Below the pieces are notes generated by a model, which saw only the letters and a list, made by a program, of their open reading frames with translations, searched no databases and was not told the origin of the DNA. This document shows, piece by piece, positions 7,680-17,888 of a DNA stretch of 64,000 nucleotides. A program made the translations under genes and the position numbers. This DNA comes from Metabacillus sp. B2-18. Lineage in GTDB: Bacteria > Bacillota > Bacilli > Bacillales > Bacillaceae. Each line of letters opens with the position of its first letter. Positions within the stretch are counted from its first letter, which is position 1. The stretch spans positions 4,213,501 to 4,277,500 of the forward strand of contig NZ_CP088245.1 in NCBI RefSeq assembly GCF_021117275.1, read 5' to 3'.

Positions 7680-7779
7680 GGGAAAAGCCCTCCTAATACG
7701 CTTCATCACTTATTGTTAATATAGACATCTTACGTTCATAATGTCAAAAAGAGGTGTGCCTCAATGCTATAGAAAGAGA

Positions 7780-7797
7780 CTTAATCTTATGATTAAG
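7780..7797 (-). terminator. terminator of the MFS gene
   Basis: Arms CTTAATC / GATTAAG with loop TTAT, 8 bp beyond the MFS stop codon. The following T run on the minus strand is weak. Confidence 0.5.
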
Positions 7798-7804
7798 CCT
7801 TTTA

Positions 7805-8968
7805 TTACAGTGATTGTGCCCGCTCGCCTTGCACCGTAGTTTTCATAAATCCCCACTTCACTGATAAGATCACCCCTATGAATCCAGCTCCACCAGCCGT
7901 TAAAAACACTGAAACATAAGTACCTTCGTGACTAAAAAGACCCGCAATAAATGGTCCAAGAAAAATACCTAACGCATAAATTGCTTGAAAGAGACCCATT
8001 GCTGTTGCACGTTTATTGTTTGGAATCGTTTGAATGGCCATGCCCATTAATAATGGTATCGTCATTCCTTGTGCAAATCCATTTAAAGCTTGAGTAACAT
8101 ATAGAATAGGTAGACTGCTGATAAATGGTATTATAGCGGAAAATATAAATGTTCCAAAAAAGCCTATCATTAGTATTGTCCATTTTTGAAAACGAGCAAC
8201 CAAATATCTACCTGTCACAATCGGTGCAATAGCATGTGGTACCATGAAACTAAATACAAGAAAAAGCAATGTTTTACTTTCGGCACCTATTGTTAGAGCA
8301 TAATCAGGGGTAAAACCAAACATCGTAATAAATAAGACTGCATGAGCAATTGCGGATAAAATGGCTGCTTTTAACACAATCTTTTCTCTAAAAACTTCGG
8401 TTAATTCGTGTTTTTCAATCTTCTTAGCATTCTTTTCACCGCTTATCTCTCTCACTCGTAAAGCTAGAAGAATTCCGATGGTACCAATAACCCCACCTAA
8501 CCAAAAAGGCGCCTTCCAGCCCCAATGACTAACAAGGTAGCCACTTAAGCCCATACTAATAAGCTGAGATGATACCGTTATAAACTGGACATTCCCCATT
8601 GCCTTTGTTGTGTCTTCTTGTTTAAAATAACTGGCATATAATACGGTAAACGCCACCCACATCGAAGCAGTTACTCCTGAAACAAATCTGGCTAATAACG
8701 CAAATCCAAGGCTTTCAGTTAAAGCAAAACCAAAGCAGCTAATAACCCCTGTAATGAGTCCAATGATGACAAACGGTTTACGAATTTGTAGTCGATCTGA
8801 AATAATCCCTACCGGAAGACGTAGTAAAATTTGCATAATCCCATAACTACCAACGATAAATCCTACTAATGTATAAGTCCCACCTAAGAAATCCAAATAT
8901 GATACAAACACAGGAACATAAATATAGAGAGAGAACCAATAGGTAAAGGTAATGATAATAAATAACAT
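7805..8968 (-). CDS. MFS transporter with an apparently lost or non-standard start
   Basis: A 12-helix major facilitator (387 aa from ATG 8968). The loop RLPVGIISDRLQIRKP after helix 2 is the MFS signature, and a charged central loop follows helix 6. ATG 8968 has no Shine-Dalgarno sequence. The frame stays open upstream (INVKKVSVYDH), and AGGAGG (9011-9017 region) sits ten bases before an ATA codon at 8999-9001, just where an ATG would be expected. So either ATA is used, or a G-to-A change removed the real start and translation now begins weakly at 8968. Substrate unknown; likely drug or metabolite efflux. Confidence 0.75.
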   Translation of the reverse strand: MLFIIITFTYWFSLYIYVPVFVSYLDFLGGTYTLVGFIVGSYGIMQILLRLPVGIISDRLQIRKPFVIIGLITGVISCFGFALTESLGFALLARFVSGVTASMWVAFTVLYASYFKQEDTTKAMGNVQFITVSSQLISMGLSGYLVSHWGWKAPFWLGGVIGTIGILLALRVREISGEKNAKKIEKHELTEVFREKIVLKAAILSAIAHAVLFITMFGFTPDYALTIGAESKTLLFLVFSFMVPHAIAPIVTGRYLVARFQKWTILMIGFFGTFIFSAIIPFISSLPILYVTQALNGFAQGMTIPLLMGMAIQTIPNNKRATAMGLFQAIYALGIFLGPFIAGLFSHEGTYVSVFLTAGGAGFIGVILSVKWGFMKTTVQGERAQSL

Positions 8969-9080
8969 ATGGTCATAGACTGAAACCTTTTTAACGTTTA
9001 TAGCACTAATACCTCCTAAAACAAACTTTCACCCTTATATGTATGTTATCTTTTTTTAACATATTTTTAAATCCTAAAAA

Positions 9081-9109
9081 GCCTGTTCCATTTTTCCTCT
9101 AGAACAGGC
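9081..9109 (-). terminator. terminator of uppP
   Basis: Arms GCCTGTTC / GAACAGGC followed on the minus strand by a T run, just past the uppP stop codon. Confidence 0.75.
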
Positions 9110-9116
9110 CAATAAA

Positions 9117-9956
9117 TTAAAAGTATACAATCCATATCACAATAACTAATAAAATTCGATAAATCGCAAATGGCATAAGTTTGATTTTATTAATGAGCTT
9201 TAGGAAAAAACGAATGGAAAGAAGTGCAAATATAAAGGCACTTATAAATCCGGCAATAAAAAACGGCATTGCCTCAATAGTGAAATATTGCCAGTTTTTC
9301 AAAAGAGAGATCGCACTTGCTCCCGCCATGATTGGTACTGCCATAATAAAAGTGAAATCAGCTGCAGCACGGTGGCTCATTCCGAGTAGAACTCCTCCTG
9401 AAATGGTTGATCCTGAACGGGAAAATCCAGGCCATAATGAAAGACATTGTATTAATCCAACAGAAAATGCTTGTTTATAAGTAATTTGATCAACTGTCTC
9501 AATTTTTGCTTTCTTTGGACCAAAAAGATCGGCTGCGATCATTAAGACTGCACCAACAACTAAACCGATTAACACAGTTGTAATAGAAAATAAATGTTCA
9601 TCTATATAATCCTCGAAAAGAACGCCTAGCACACCGGCCGGGATTAAGCCTACAATGACTTGAGTAAGCTTTAAACGACTTGTTCCTTCCGTAAATTTAG
9701 TTGTTTTTTTGCTCAATCTTTCTAAACCTAACATTTGGATAAAGCGGTCCTTAAAGACCACCACTACAGCTAAAATGGAGCCTAGTTGTATAACAATTTT
9801 AAACGTATTTGCCACATATTTACCTAAAAATTCTTCTGATTGTAACCACATATCATCGACAATAATCATATGACCTGTTGAAGAAACGGGTGCAAACTCA
9901 GTTAACCCTTCTACTAAGCCCAGTATAACAGCCTTTAAGAGTGTAAGAATATCCAT
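9117..9956 (-). CDS. uppP: undecaprenyl-diphosphatase UppP (BacA)
   Basis: Membrane phosphatase that recycles undecaprenyl pyrophosphate to the monophosphate carrier lipid for cell-wall synthesis; high dosage gives bacitracin resistance. The 279-aa protein is normal length with about eight membrane helices. Both signature motifs are present: EGLTEFAPVSSTGH near residue 16 and PGFSRSGSTISGG near residue 170, containing catalytic Glu, Ser and Arg residues. Start ATG follows AGGAGC. Monocistronic. B. subtilis carries more than one phosphatase of this role, so this may not be the only copy. Confidence 0.93.
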   Translation of the reverse strand: MDILTLLKAVILGLVEGLTEFAPVSSTGHMIIVDDMWLQSEEFLGKYVANTFKIVIQLGSILAVVVVFKDRFIQMLGLERLSKKTTKFTEGTSRLKLTQVIVGLIPAGVLGVLFEDYIDEHLFSITTVLIGLVVGAVLMIAADLFGPKKAKIETVDQITYKQAFSVGLIQCLSLWPGFSRSGSTISGGVLLGMSHRAAADFTFIMAVPIMAGASAISLLKNWQYFTIEAMPFFIAGFISAFIFALLSIRFFLKLINKIKLMPFAIYRILLVIVIWIVYF

Positions 9957-10043
9957 CTTTTAAGCTCCTATCATTCTTTTAATCGTTAAACCACAAAAGT
10001 AAGTATAACGTTAAAAGTGTCAGGAGGGAATCTCTTTTTCACT

Positions 10044-11087
10044 TTAGTTTTGATCACCGAACACCATAATATGATTTCGCCCATTAGCCTTCGCAGAATA
10101 TAATGCCTGATCTGCCTGTTCTAATACTAATTCAGCTGTTTGCCCCGGTTGAGATTCGGCTATACCAAAGCTTGCAGTAAGTTTCCCCACTACCTTAAAC
10201 TGATGTTGGTTAACTAAGAGTTTTAGCTTTTTGGCTAAATTTAACGTTTTTTCAATCGTCTCATTTTTTGTGATGACAATGAATTCTTCCCCACCCCACC
10301 GAGCAAAAAATTCATTCTTGTTTAGACCGCTATTAATGACCTTAGTTATTTCTATCAACACTGAATCACCTACACTATGACCATATTGGTCGTTAACTTT
10401 TTTAAAATGATCAATATCAAAAAAAAGAATGGAATAGGCCTTACCTTCCTCATCAAGCTTTTCAAACATGTGATGTACTGCACGACGGTTATCAATCCCG
10501 GTCAGCATATCTTTGTAAGCCATTTTTTCTAGCATACCCGTCCTAGCAGAAGCTTCAAGGAGATTTCTACCAAAGAAAAGAAAGATAATATATACGAACA
10601 TAGCTAACTGGTAATTTATAAAAGAACCAACCATTAAACTTGGGATTTCTGCACTATATATGAGAAGGATGCCTGTAGTTATTGTCCATAAAATAAATGC
10701 AAGAATCATTCCCAGGTTCCCAACAAATGTGATAAAAATATAAATAAACAGAAGTGGTGTCCATATTGCAGAATCACTAATTGAATCCTGATGATTCTGG
10801 ATAATGTCAATATTAATTGTCCAATAGGTAAGAAAAAGATGAAAGAAGGAAACTAAGCAAAAGATGGTTAATTCAATAAAACGAAAGTATAGATTTTTAT
10901 AAATAAAAAGGAAAGAACACGAGAAAAGTAGCAGATAAGTAACAGCTGCGAGTTTTTCAAAAAAATTAAAAGAATTCCAGCTAAATAAACTCATAAAAAG
11001 AGTAAATAATATAATCGGTATAACATATAGATATACCTTGCGTTTTAATTCGTTAAATGTTGATAGATCACTAGACAAGACCGTCAT
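10044..11087 (-). CDS. membrane diguanylate cyclase (GGDEF protein)
   Basis: The 347-aa protein makes c-di-GMP from GTP. Residues about 15-180 form six hydrophobic segments (a 5-6TM sensor region); residues about 185-345 are a GGDEF domain with DMLTGIDNRRAV, FFDIDHFKKVND and the active-site loop ARWGGEEF. Before GGEEF, the usual inhibitory I-site RxxD is replaced by NKNE, so product inhibition through the I-site is not expected. The gene is led by a c-di-GMP-I riboswitch with a terminator (11099-11215), implying feedback at the RNA level instead. Input signal unknown. Confidence 0.9.
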   Translation of the reverse strand: MTVLSSDLSTFNELKRKVYLYVIPIILFTLFMSLFSWNSFNFFEKLAAVTYLLLFSCSFLFIYKNLYFRFIELTIFCLVSFFHLFLTYWTINIDIIQNHQDSISDSAIWTPLLFIYIFITFVGNLGMILAFILWTITTGILLIYSAEIPSLMVGSFINYQLAMFVYIIFLFFGRNLLEASARTGMLEKMAYKDMLTGIDNRRAVHHMFEKLDEEGKAYSILFFDIDHFKKVNDQYGHSVGDSVLIEITKVINSGLNKNEFFARWGGEEFIVITKNETIEKTLNLAKKLKLLVNQHQFKVVGKLTASFGIAESQPGQTAELVLEQADQALYSAKANGRNHIMVFGDQN

Positions 11088-11098
11088 CTCCTAAAAAA

Positions 11099-11122
11099 AA
11101 GAACTAATCCACCGATTAGTTC
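11099..11122 (-). terminator. riboswitch expression-platform terminator
   Basis: Arms AAGAACTAATC / GATTAGTTCTT followed by a run of T on the minus strand, 6 bp before the cyclase start region. The element AUCGGU on its left arm and loop is complementary to ACCGAU at the 3' end of the aptamer, which offers an antiterminator pairing. Confidence 0.85.
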
Positions 11123-11129
11123 TTTTTAT

Positions 11130-11225
11130 TTAAATCGGTAACTGGCAAGCATATTCCTCAGAACTTAGCCCCTGTAGCTTTGCGTCTCTACCTTTCAGTA
11201 GATTTGCCCTTAACTATTTAGTTGG
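11130..11225 (-). promoter_or_regulatory. c-di-GMP-I (GEMM-I) riboswitch
   Basis: Minus-strand leader contains GGGCAAATC, GAAAGGTAGAGACGCAAAGC, GGGGCTAAG and GTTACCGAT in the order of the GEMM-I aptamer (conserved GGGCAAA, GAAA tetraloop, GACGCAAAGC, CUAA, GUUACCGAU). It lies directly upstream of a GGDEF gene and ends in an intrinsic terminator. Ligand binding would hold ACCGAU in the closing helix and free the terminator, so an OFF switch is likely (inference). Confidence 0.9.
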
Positions 11226-11272
11226 AGTTGAGAAAAACAGGAATTTGTTCCCTGATACTTTTCACCTATATC

Positions 11273-11302
11273 CTTATTCTATACTAATATGGATAAATCT
11301 AC
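11273..11302 (-). promoter_or_regulatory. likely promoter of the riboswitch-cyclase unit
   Basis: Minus strand TTGTAG, 17 bp, TAGAAT about 60 bp before the aptamer core. Moderate match to sigma-A. Confidence 0.45.
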
Positions 11303-11337
11303 AAGTAATAAACATTCTAGTTTATAATTAATTTTAA

Positions 11338-11365
11338 AAAGGAAAACCTATAAAGGTCTTCCTTT
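11338..11365 (-). terminator. terminator of the dioxygenase gene
   Basis: Arms AAAGGAAAACCT / AGGTCTTCCTTT (one mismatch) followed on the minus strand by T residues. Confidence 0.7.
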
Positions 11366-11369
11366 TTTC

Positions 11370-12347
11370 CTACTCCTTTACGAACTCCTTTGTACTACGA
11401 ACGGTATCAATTGGACGAACCAGCTTTTCAATTTGTTCCCGTTTTGGCTCTAGAAATGGAGGTAATGATAGCTTTTCTCCTAGAGTTTCATAAGGTTCAT
11501 CTCCCATAAAACCTGGACCATCTGTCGCAAATTCAAATAGTATATGAGGAGCAACTCTTGCATATAGAGATTCGAAGAAGTGACGATTTACATAGCCTGA
11601 AGTTGGAAAACCTATGCTTTGCATATGACTAATCCACTCTTCTAACACTACGCGGTCTTCAACACGGAAGGCAACATGATGGACAGTACCATAGCCTTGA
11701 ATTCCTTGAGGAAGCATCACATTGTGCTCCAAAATGACCTGTGCTCCATTTCCTCCTTCACCAACTTCAAATAGGTGAAATGATCCTTCCTGTGACACTT
11801 CCTTAAAACCAAGTGCTCTTTCTAGTACCTCTTTCATTTGTTCAACATTATTTACCACGATAAAAATGGGTCCTAGTCCTGTAATCGCATAATCTAAAGG
11901 AATCGGCCCTTTTTGCCATGGTGTACCAGAGGCAACTCCTTTATTTTGTTCATCTGAAATTAATTGGTATTGTTGATCATCAAAGTCTACAAATGATAAT
12001 GTTTTTTTACCAAACTGTTCTTTAATTCCTGTATGCTTAACTTCCAGGCGATCAAAACGTTTTACCCAGTAATCCAATGCAGCATCTGTTGGGACTCGAA
12101 ATGATGTTTTGGAAATTTCATTTGTACCGTGTACTCCTTTTGGAATTCCTGGGAAGTCAAAGAATGTCATGTCAGTCCCCGCACTTCCTACATCATCAGC
12201 AAAAAATAAGTGATACGTCTGGATATCATCTTGATTTACTGTTTTCTTAACTAAACGCATTCCTAACACATATGTGAAGAACTCATAATTTTTCTCAGCA
12301 CTACTTGTTATAGCCGTTACATGATGAATACCTTTTAGTTGATTCAT
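11370..12347 (-). CDS. ring-cleaving dioxygenase (MhqO/MhqA-like)
   Basis: A 325-aa type I extradiol dioxygenase-like protein made of two vicinal-oxygen-chelate halves: GIHHVTAITSSAEKNYEFFT at the N terminus and YGTVHHVAFRVED near residue 220. Metal ligands are the His in the first half-strand (GIHHVTAI), HHVAF and a Glu near ILFEFATDGPG. In B. subtilis the MhqO/MhqA relatives open hydroquinones and catechol adducts during quinone stress. The gene is alone between two terminators; no MhqR operator was recognised. General family call is secure; the exact paralog is not. Confidence 0.85.
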   Translation of the reverse strand: MNQLKGIHHVTAITSSAEKNYEFFTYVLGMRLVKKTVNQDDIQTYHLFFADDVGSAGTDMTFFDFPGIPKGVHGTNEISKTSFRVPTDAALDYWVKRFDRLEVKHTGIKEQFGKKTLSFVDFDDQQYQLISDEQNKGVASGTPWQKGPIPLDYAITGLGPIFIVVNNVEQMKEVLERALGFKEVSQEGSFHLFEVGEGGNGAQVILEHNVMLPQGIQGYGTVHHVAFRVEDRVVLEEWISHMQSIGFPTSGYVNRHFFESLYARVAPHILFEFATDGPGFMGDEPYETLGEKLSLPPFLEPKREQIEKLVRPIDTVRSTKEFVKE

Positions 12348-12526
12348 TGTGATCCTCCATTATTTTGTAATGTTTATATTTTAACTATAAGTTGTTAGTA
12401 GCATTCCTCTCAAAATATCTCTAAATAAAATATCTTGAATTAAAGATAATATACCATAGAAAAACCTTTCTTTCAAACAATAAAAACTTAGCTTACTTCC
12501 AAAGCCAATTTCATGAATGTATAAAA

Positions 12527-12550
12527 AAAGACAGGGCTTCCCCTGTCTTT
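12527..12550 (-). terminator. terminator of cysJI
   Basis: Perfect arms AAAGACAGGG / CCCTGTCTTT with loop CTTC, flanked by A and T runs. Confidence 0.85.
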
Positions 12551-12557
12551 ACCTATA

Positions 12558-14276
12558 TTAATCGTGGAAATTCGTACCGTCTGTTGTTTCTCCGATAATA
12601 CCTGCGCGAATAACAAAGTCACCAAAGTGCTCATTTTCTTCACGTTCCTTCGCATAGCGAGGGATAATCGTATTAAGCTCTTTTAGAATTTCTTCTTCAC
12701 CGATGTTTTCACGGTACATTTTGCTTAAACGGCTTCCGTCATGTGCTGCACCAAGATACATATTGTATTTACCAGGTGCCTTACCGATAAAGCCGATTTC
12801 ACCTAATGCGTGGCGGGCACATCCATTTGGACAGCCTGTCATACGAATGGTGATTTCTTTATCTTTTAGACCGTTTTGATCCACGATCTCATCGATTTTA
12901 TCAATTAATTTTGGTAAGTAACGTTCTGCTTCAGCCATTGCTAAACCACATGTTGGTAAAGCAACACATGCTAATGCACTACGACGTAATGCAGAATAAT
13001 GCTTACCATCTGTTAAACCGTATTTTTCAATAAGTTCACTGATTTTTTTCTTTTTCTGACTTGATACATTTCCAATGATCAGGTTTTGGTTTGCTGTTAA
13101 ACGGAAGTCACCTGTGTGAATTTTAGCAATTTCTCTGATACCTGTCATAAGCTTGTAGTCGTCATAGTCTGTTACACGTCCACCTTCAATAAATAGTGTG
13201 AAGTTCCATTTTCCTTTCACACCTTTTTCCCAACCATAACGATCTCCGTTATGATCGAAAGTGAATGGCTTCGCTTCTTCTAAGCTCCAGCCAAGACGAT
13301 TTTCTAACTCTTCTTTTACGTTTTCAAGCCCTAGGCGATCGACCGTATATTTGAAACGTGCATTTTTACGTACAGAACGATTTCCATAGTCACGTTGAAT
13401 TGTAATGATTTTTTCTGCTACATCATAAGCCTGTTCTGGTTTAATGAAACCAATAACTTTCGCAAGCTGTGGATATGTTTCTTTATCACCATGACTCATA
13501 CCCATACCACCGCCAATTGCTACGTTAAAACCAACAAGCTTGTCGTTCTCAACAACGGCAATATAACCTAAGTCTTGAGAGAAAATATCAACATCGTTTG
13601 AAGGCGGAACGGCAATACCAATCTTAAATTTACGTGGTAGGTAAAGCGGACCGTACATTGGCTCAAGCTCTTCTGTATCAGGTGTACCAGCTACTCTTTC
13701 TTCATCAAGCCATATTTCATGATAAGCTCTTGTACGTGGTAATAAATCATCACTTAGTTTTTTCGACCATTCATACACTTCTTGATGCACGTTCGATTGA
13801 TACGGATTTGCCACACACATTACATTACGGTTAACGTCTCCACATGCAGCGATCGTATCCATTAATGAAGCATGAATACCTTGAATCGTTTTCTTCATGT
13901 TCCATTTTAGAATTCCGTGCATTTGGAACGTCATACGAGTTGTTAGCTTTAACGTACCGTTTCCGTATTTTTGGGCAAGGTCATCCATAACAAGCCACTG
14001 GTTTGGTGTGGCAACACCACCTGGTAAACGAACACGTAGCATAAATTGATAAGCTGGCTCTAATTTTTGTTTTTGACGCTCATTTCGAAGATCACGGTCA
14101 TCTTGTAAATAGCTTCCGTGGTGTTTCATTAAGCGGTTATCATCATCTGAAATACCTGAGCTTAATGGCTCAAGCATAGATTCTTTAAGCGTCCCACGCA
14201 AAAAGTCACTTCTTTCTTTAATGTCTTCAACATCACTTGGTGGGCCTTCTGGTGCTTTTAATATTTTGTTCGCCAT
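12558..14276 (-). CDS. cysI: assimilatory sulfite reductase (NADPH) hemoprotein subunit
   Basis: The 572-aa subunit reduces sulfite to sulfide with a siroheme and a 4Fe-4S cluster, receiving electrons from CysJ. Two ferredoxin-like halves are visible; the cluster ligands are in [16 protein letters not shown] and [16 protein letters not shown]. The arginine-rich [15 protein letters not shown] segment is also conserved. Full length for Bacillus CysI. It lies 27 bp after cysJ on the minus strand, forming the cysJI operon, which supplies sulfide for cysteine synthesis in the cytoplasm. Confidence 0.96.
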   Translation of the reverse strand: MANKILKAPEGPPSDVEDIKERSDFLRGTLKESMLEPLSSGISDDDNRLMKHHGSYLQDDRDLRNERQKQKLEPAYQFMLRVRLPGGVATPNQWLVMDDLAQKYGNGTLKLTTRMTFQMHGILKWNMKKTIQGIHASLMDTIAACGDVNRNVMCVANPYQSNVHQEVYEWSKKLSDDLLPRTRAYHEIWLDEERVAGTPDTEELEPMYGPLYLPRKFKIGIAVPPSNDVDIFSQDLGYIAVVENDKLVGFNVAIGGGMGMSHGDKETYPQLAKVIGFIKPEQAYDVAEKIITIQRDYGNRSVRKNARFKYTVDRLGLENVKEELENRLGWSLEEAKPFTFDHNGDRYGWEKGVKGKWNFTLFIEGGRVTDYDDYKLMTGIREIAKIHTGDFRLTANQNLIIGNVSSQKKKKISELIEKYGLTDGKHYSALRRSALACVALPTCGLAMAEAERYLPKLIDKIDEIVDQNGLKDKEITIRMTGCPNGCARHALGEIGFIGKAPGKYNMYLGAAHDGSRLSKMYRENIGEEEILKELNTIIPRYAKEREENEHFGDFVIRAGIIGETTDGTNFHD

Positions 14277-14303
14277 GTTGCTAATCTCCTTTCAATCAAA
14301 AAA

Positions 14304-16133
14304 TCAATATACATCGCGTTGATAGCGTTTATTTTGTTTCATATCTGCAAGGTAGGCCTCAGCTTTTTCACGGCTTAATCCGCCTTCTTTTTCAATAATG
14401 TCGATCAGTGTGTTGTTAACATCTTTCGCCATATGATTTTTATCACCGCAAACGTACACAACAGCCCCTTCTTCAAGCCATTGGAACAACTCTTTGCTGT
14501 GCTCTTGCATGCGATTCTGTACATAAACTTTTTCTTCTTGATCACGTGAAAAAGCAACATCCATTCTCGTTAACACACCGTCTTTAATCCATTTTTGCCA
14601 TTCTGTTTGGTACAGAAAGTCTGTTACAAAATGTTGATCACCGAAGAACATCCATGATTTACCTTCTGCACCGATTTCTTCACGCTCTTGCATAAATGCA
14701 CGAAATGGTGCAACACCTGTTCCAGGTCCAACCATAATAATCGGTGTATCAGGATTTTGTGGTAGTCTAAAATTTTGATTCTTTTGAATATACACTGGTA
14801 ATGTATCACCAGGTTGCAGGCGTTCTGCCACTTGGGTTGACGCCACACCTTTACGATGACGACCATGTGTTTCATAACGGACAGCCCCAATTGTTAAGTG
14901 AACTTCATCTGGATTTGCAGCTAAGCTACTTGCAATAGAATATAGACGAACTGGCATTTTACGTAGAACACCAGCAAATTCCTGTGCAGAAACTTCCCAT
15001 GGACCAAAGTCACGAATTAAATCTAATAGGTCACGACCATCAATATATGCTTTTATAGAATCCCTATTTGATACAAGTGATTGTAAATCTTTATTAGAAT
15101 TAAGCTGTGCTGCTTTTTCAACAACTGGTTTCGTTAACGTGGCAATTTCAACCCTTGAGCTTAATGCCTCTTTCAATGTTACTTCTTCATTATTCACTGT
15201 AACTTTTTCAGTTGCATCCCATTTTACTGCTTCAAGAATAAGGTTAACAAGTTCAGGATCATTTTCCGGGTAAACACCTAGAGCATCACCTGGCTCAAAT
15301 GTAAGGCCAGATCCTTCTAATGACAACTCAAGATGACGCGTTTCTTTATTAGAGCCGCGACCATTTAGGTTTAGGTTTTCAAGAACCTCTGCTTTAAATG
15401 GATTTGTTCTTGAGTAAGCTGATTCTAAAGCTTGAGGAGCAGGGGCAGCTGCTTCTTGCGCTTGAACAGGTTCTGCTCCCGCAGCTTGTGCTTCATCAAG
15501 ACCAGCTAAAACTCCTGCAATCCACTCAGCTGCAGGCTCATCAAAGTCTAAATCACAATCGATACGTGGATAAAGACGAGTTCCACCAAGATCTTCTAAA
15601 CGTTGATCAAATTCTTTTCCTGTTTGACAGAAAAACTCATAAGAGCTATCACCAAGCGATAGAACTGAAAAGCGAAGTTCATCAAGCTTTGGAGCTCGTT
15701 TACCATGAAGGAACTCATGGAAAGAAATCGCATTATCCGGCGGATCTCCCTCGCCATGTGTACTTACTACAATAAGAAGATTCTCTACCTTCTTTAAGCT
15801 ATTTGGTTTAAAATCACTCATTGATGAAACGGTTACTTTATAACCACGACTCTCGAGTTCTTTTCCTGCCTTATTTGCAAGACCCTGGGCATTACCAGTT
15901 TGAGAACCAAATAGAATCGTAACATCCTTAGATACTGGCTTTACATTTACTGGAACAACAGCCTCTACTACCGGCGCTTCGGGAGCAGCCGTAACATTAG
16001 CAGAACCAGCTTGTGTAGCAGCTAGATACCCACTCAACCAGACTTTTTGAGATTCCGTCAAGGTTGGCAGAAGACGATTAAGGAGCTCTACTTGCTCCTG
16101 ATTAAACGGACTGTTCATTACCTGAAGTTGCAA
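14304..16133 (-). CDS. cysJ: assimilatory sulfite reductase (NADPH) flavoprotein subunit
   Basis: Moves electrons from NADPH through FAD and FMN to CysI. Order: flavodoxin domain (LFGSQTGNAQGLANKAG, THGEGDPPDNA), a linker rich in Ala/Gln (residues about 205-245), then the FAD domain (RLYSIASS) and NADPH domain (GPGTGVAPFRAFMQER, CGDKNHMAKDV). Length is typical. The frame is open to GTG 16145, but the start is placed at TTG 16133, giving the Bacillus-like N terminus MQLQVMNSPFNQEQ behind GAGGTG; TTG 16136 is possible. First gene of cysJI. Confidence 0.95.
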   Translation of the reverse strand: MQLQVMNSPFNQEQVELLNRLLPTLTESQKVWLSGYLAATQAGSANVTAAPEAPVVEAVVPVNVKPVSKDVTILFGSQTGNAQGLANKAGKELESRGYKVTVSSMSDFKPNSLKKVENLLIVVSTHGEGDPPDNAISFHEFLHGKRAPKLDELRFSVLSLGDSSYEFFCQTGKEFDQRLEDLGGTRLYPRIDCDLDFDEPAAEWIAGVLAGLDEAQAAGAEPVQAQEAAAPAPQALESAYSRTNPFKAEVLENLNLNGRGSNKETRHLELSLEGSGLTFEPGDALGVYPENDPELVNLILEAVKWDATEKVTVNNEEVTLKEALSSRVEIATLTKPVVEKAAQLNSNKDLQSLVSNRDSIKAYIDGRDLLDLIRDFGPWEVSAQEFAGVLRKMPVRLYSIASSLAANPDEVHLTIGAVRYETHGRHRKGVASTQVAERLQPGDTLPVYIQKNQNFRLPQNPDTPIIMVGPGTGVAPFRAFMQEREEIGAEGKSWMFFGDQHFVTDFLYQTEWQKWIKDGVLTRMDVAFSRDQEEKVYVQNRMQEHSKELFQWLEEGAVVYVCGDKNHMAKDVNNTLIDIIEKEGGLSREKAEAYLADMKQNKRYQRDVY

Positions 16134-16228
16134 CAAAATCCACACCTCACAAAATTTACTTGTACAAATTATTCATAATTACTAGTTTCCATTATTTTAG
16201 TCTCACTGACAAGTGAAAAATATAATTC

Positions 16229-16257
16229 ATTTTACCACAACTCATTATTCCTATCAA
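16229..16257 (-). promoter_or_regulatory. cysJI promoter
   Basis: Minus strand TTGATA, 17 bp, TAAAAT, about 95 bp before the cysJ start. Spacing and match are good. No CymR operator was identified with confidence. Confidence 0.6.
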
Positions 16258-16458
16258 TAAAGTTGGAATTTAATTGTGTGAAGAATGAAAAAGTTTTTGA
16301 CAAGTTTGTGAGGATTGATGATACTTTTTGTTAAAAGGAAAACTTGTTCGTTCTATTCCACTATCGTTATATAATAGAGTTAAAACAAAAATTTATAACA
16401 TAAATCCTCTTAATATCCGTACTAAACCAAAAAGTACCTATTCAAGGAGAATTCACCT

Positions 16459-17853
16459 ATGCACCAATTAAATTGGCTCGATGCCACTGAACAGGCTTAT
16501 CTTATTAAAACCAAACAAATTTCAGCTGCAGAATTAGTTTCCCATACAATTGACTTAATAGAAGAGTTAAACCCCAAATTAAATGCTGTCACACATAAAT
16601 TGTATGAAGACAAGTTACCACCAACTGAATCCGGTCCATTTTCAGGTGTTCCGTTCCTTATGAAGGATTTGGAATTTTTCGCAAACACCCCCTACACAGC
16701 AGGATCTACATATCTTAAAAACTTTATTGCCTCAGCTGATAGTGAGTACTCATCACGAATCCGTCAACAAACGGGGCTTATCACAATTGGAAAAACAAAT
16801 ACTTGTGAGTTTGGACTAGTACCGACTACTGAGCCTTTACAATATGGTCCAACGAGAAATCCATGGAATCTAGCCTATACAGTTGGAGGCTCAAGCGGAG
16901 GGGCTGCGGCTGCTGTTGCAGCTGGAATTGTTCCGATGGCACATGCCTCGGACGGGGGAGGATCAATTAGAATTCCCGCATCTTGTTGTGGAGTTTTTGG
17001 CCTAAAAGTAAGTAGAGGCAGAATTCCAAAGAACCCTGATCCGGTTGGCCTCGGAGTTAATCATGTGATTACACGGACTGTTCGAGATAGTGCGGGACTT
17101 CTTGATGCTACATATGGAAATAATCCTGGTGATCCATTCTATGTATCACAACCAAGTAGTTCATTTGTCACTGAGTCAATCAAAGAACCTAGGAAATTAA
17201 AAATAGCTGTTTTAAAAACCGGATTTAACGGTAAAAAGATTCATTCTGATTGTGAAGATGCTGTTTTAGATGCAGCAAATCTCTGTCAATCTCTTGGCCA
17301 TGATGTTGAGGAGGGATTTCCTACTATTCATGTTGATCAATATAATCGAGCATTTCAAGTGCTTTGGCAATCATCCTTTTCACAAGGAATACATTCTTTA
17401 ACAAATTTAACTGGAAGAGCTCCGAAGCAAGAAGAACTAGAACCTTATACTTGGGAAGTTTTACACTGCGGGAATTCATACAGAGCAACAGAATATCTTG
17501 CTGCGATTAGTTACATGCAGCTAGTAACGAAAGAAGTTGCTCAATTTTTCAACAACTACGATCTCCTATTAACTCCAACTCTTAGTGAGCCACCTCTAAG
17601 AATTGGTGAATTATCTTATAAAGGTAATATAGAGGAGTATGTTAACAGACTAAATGAATGGGTACCCTTCACTCCACTTGCGAATACAACTGGCTGTCCG
17701 GCGATGTCTGTTCCATTGTTTTGGAATAAAGATATCTTACCTATTGGTGTTCAGTTTATGGGACCGCTCGGAGATGAAGCTACTCTGTTTCAACTTGCTG
17801 GACAGCTTGAGCAAGCACGGCCTTGGAAAGATAAAAAACCAACTATTATATAG
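16459..17853 (+). CDS. amidase signature family protein
   Basis: A 464-aa amidohydrolase with the Ser-cisSer-Lys catalytic arrangement: Lys in [12 protein letters not shown], the Gly/Ser-rich [17 protein letters not shown] and the nucleophile region [16 protein letters not shown]. It resembles stand-alone amidases such as the 6-aminohexanoate cyclic-dimer hydrolase group more than GatA, since no gatB or gatC neighbour is present. Start ATG follows AAGGAG. Transcribed divergently from cysJ with a 300-bp gap, and ended by its own terminator. Substrate cannot be read from sequence. Confidence 0.85.
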   Translation: MHQLNWLDATEQAYLIKTKQISAAELVSHTIDLIEELNPKLNAVTHKLYEDKLPPTESGPFSGVPFLMKDLEFFANTPYTAGSTYLKNFIASADSEYSSRIRQQTGLITIGKTNTCEFGLVPTTEPLQYGPTRNPWNLAYTVGGSSGGAAAAVAAGIVPMAHASDGGGSIRIPASCCGVFGLKVSRGRIPKNPDPVGLGVNHVITRTVRDSAGLLDATYGNNPGDPFYVSQPSSSFVTESIKEPRKLKIAVLKTGFNGKKIHSDCEDAVLDAANLCQSLGHDVEEGFPTIHVDQYNRAFQVLWQSSFSQGIHSLTNLTGRAPKQEELEPYTWEVLHCGNSYRATEYLAAISYMQLVTKEVAQFFNNYDLLLTPTLSEPPLRIGELSYKGNIEEYVNRLNEWVPFTPLANTTGCPAMSVPLFWNKDILPIGVQFMGPLGDEATLFQLAGQLEQARPWKDKKPTII

Positions 17854-17859
17854 AAGAAA

Positions 17860-17881
17860 GTAGACGAAACGTTCGTCTACT
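17860..17881. terminator. terminator between the amidase and licT
   Basis: Perfect arms AGTAGACGAA / TTCGTCTACT followed by T residues; serves the plus-strand amidase and possibly convergent licT. Confidence 0.75.
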
Positions 17882-17888
17882 TTTCCTC

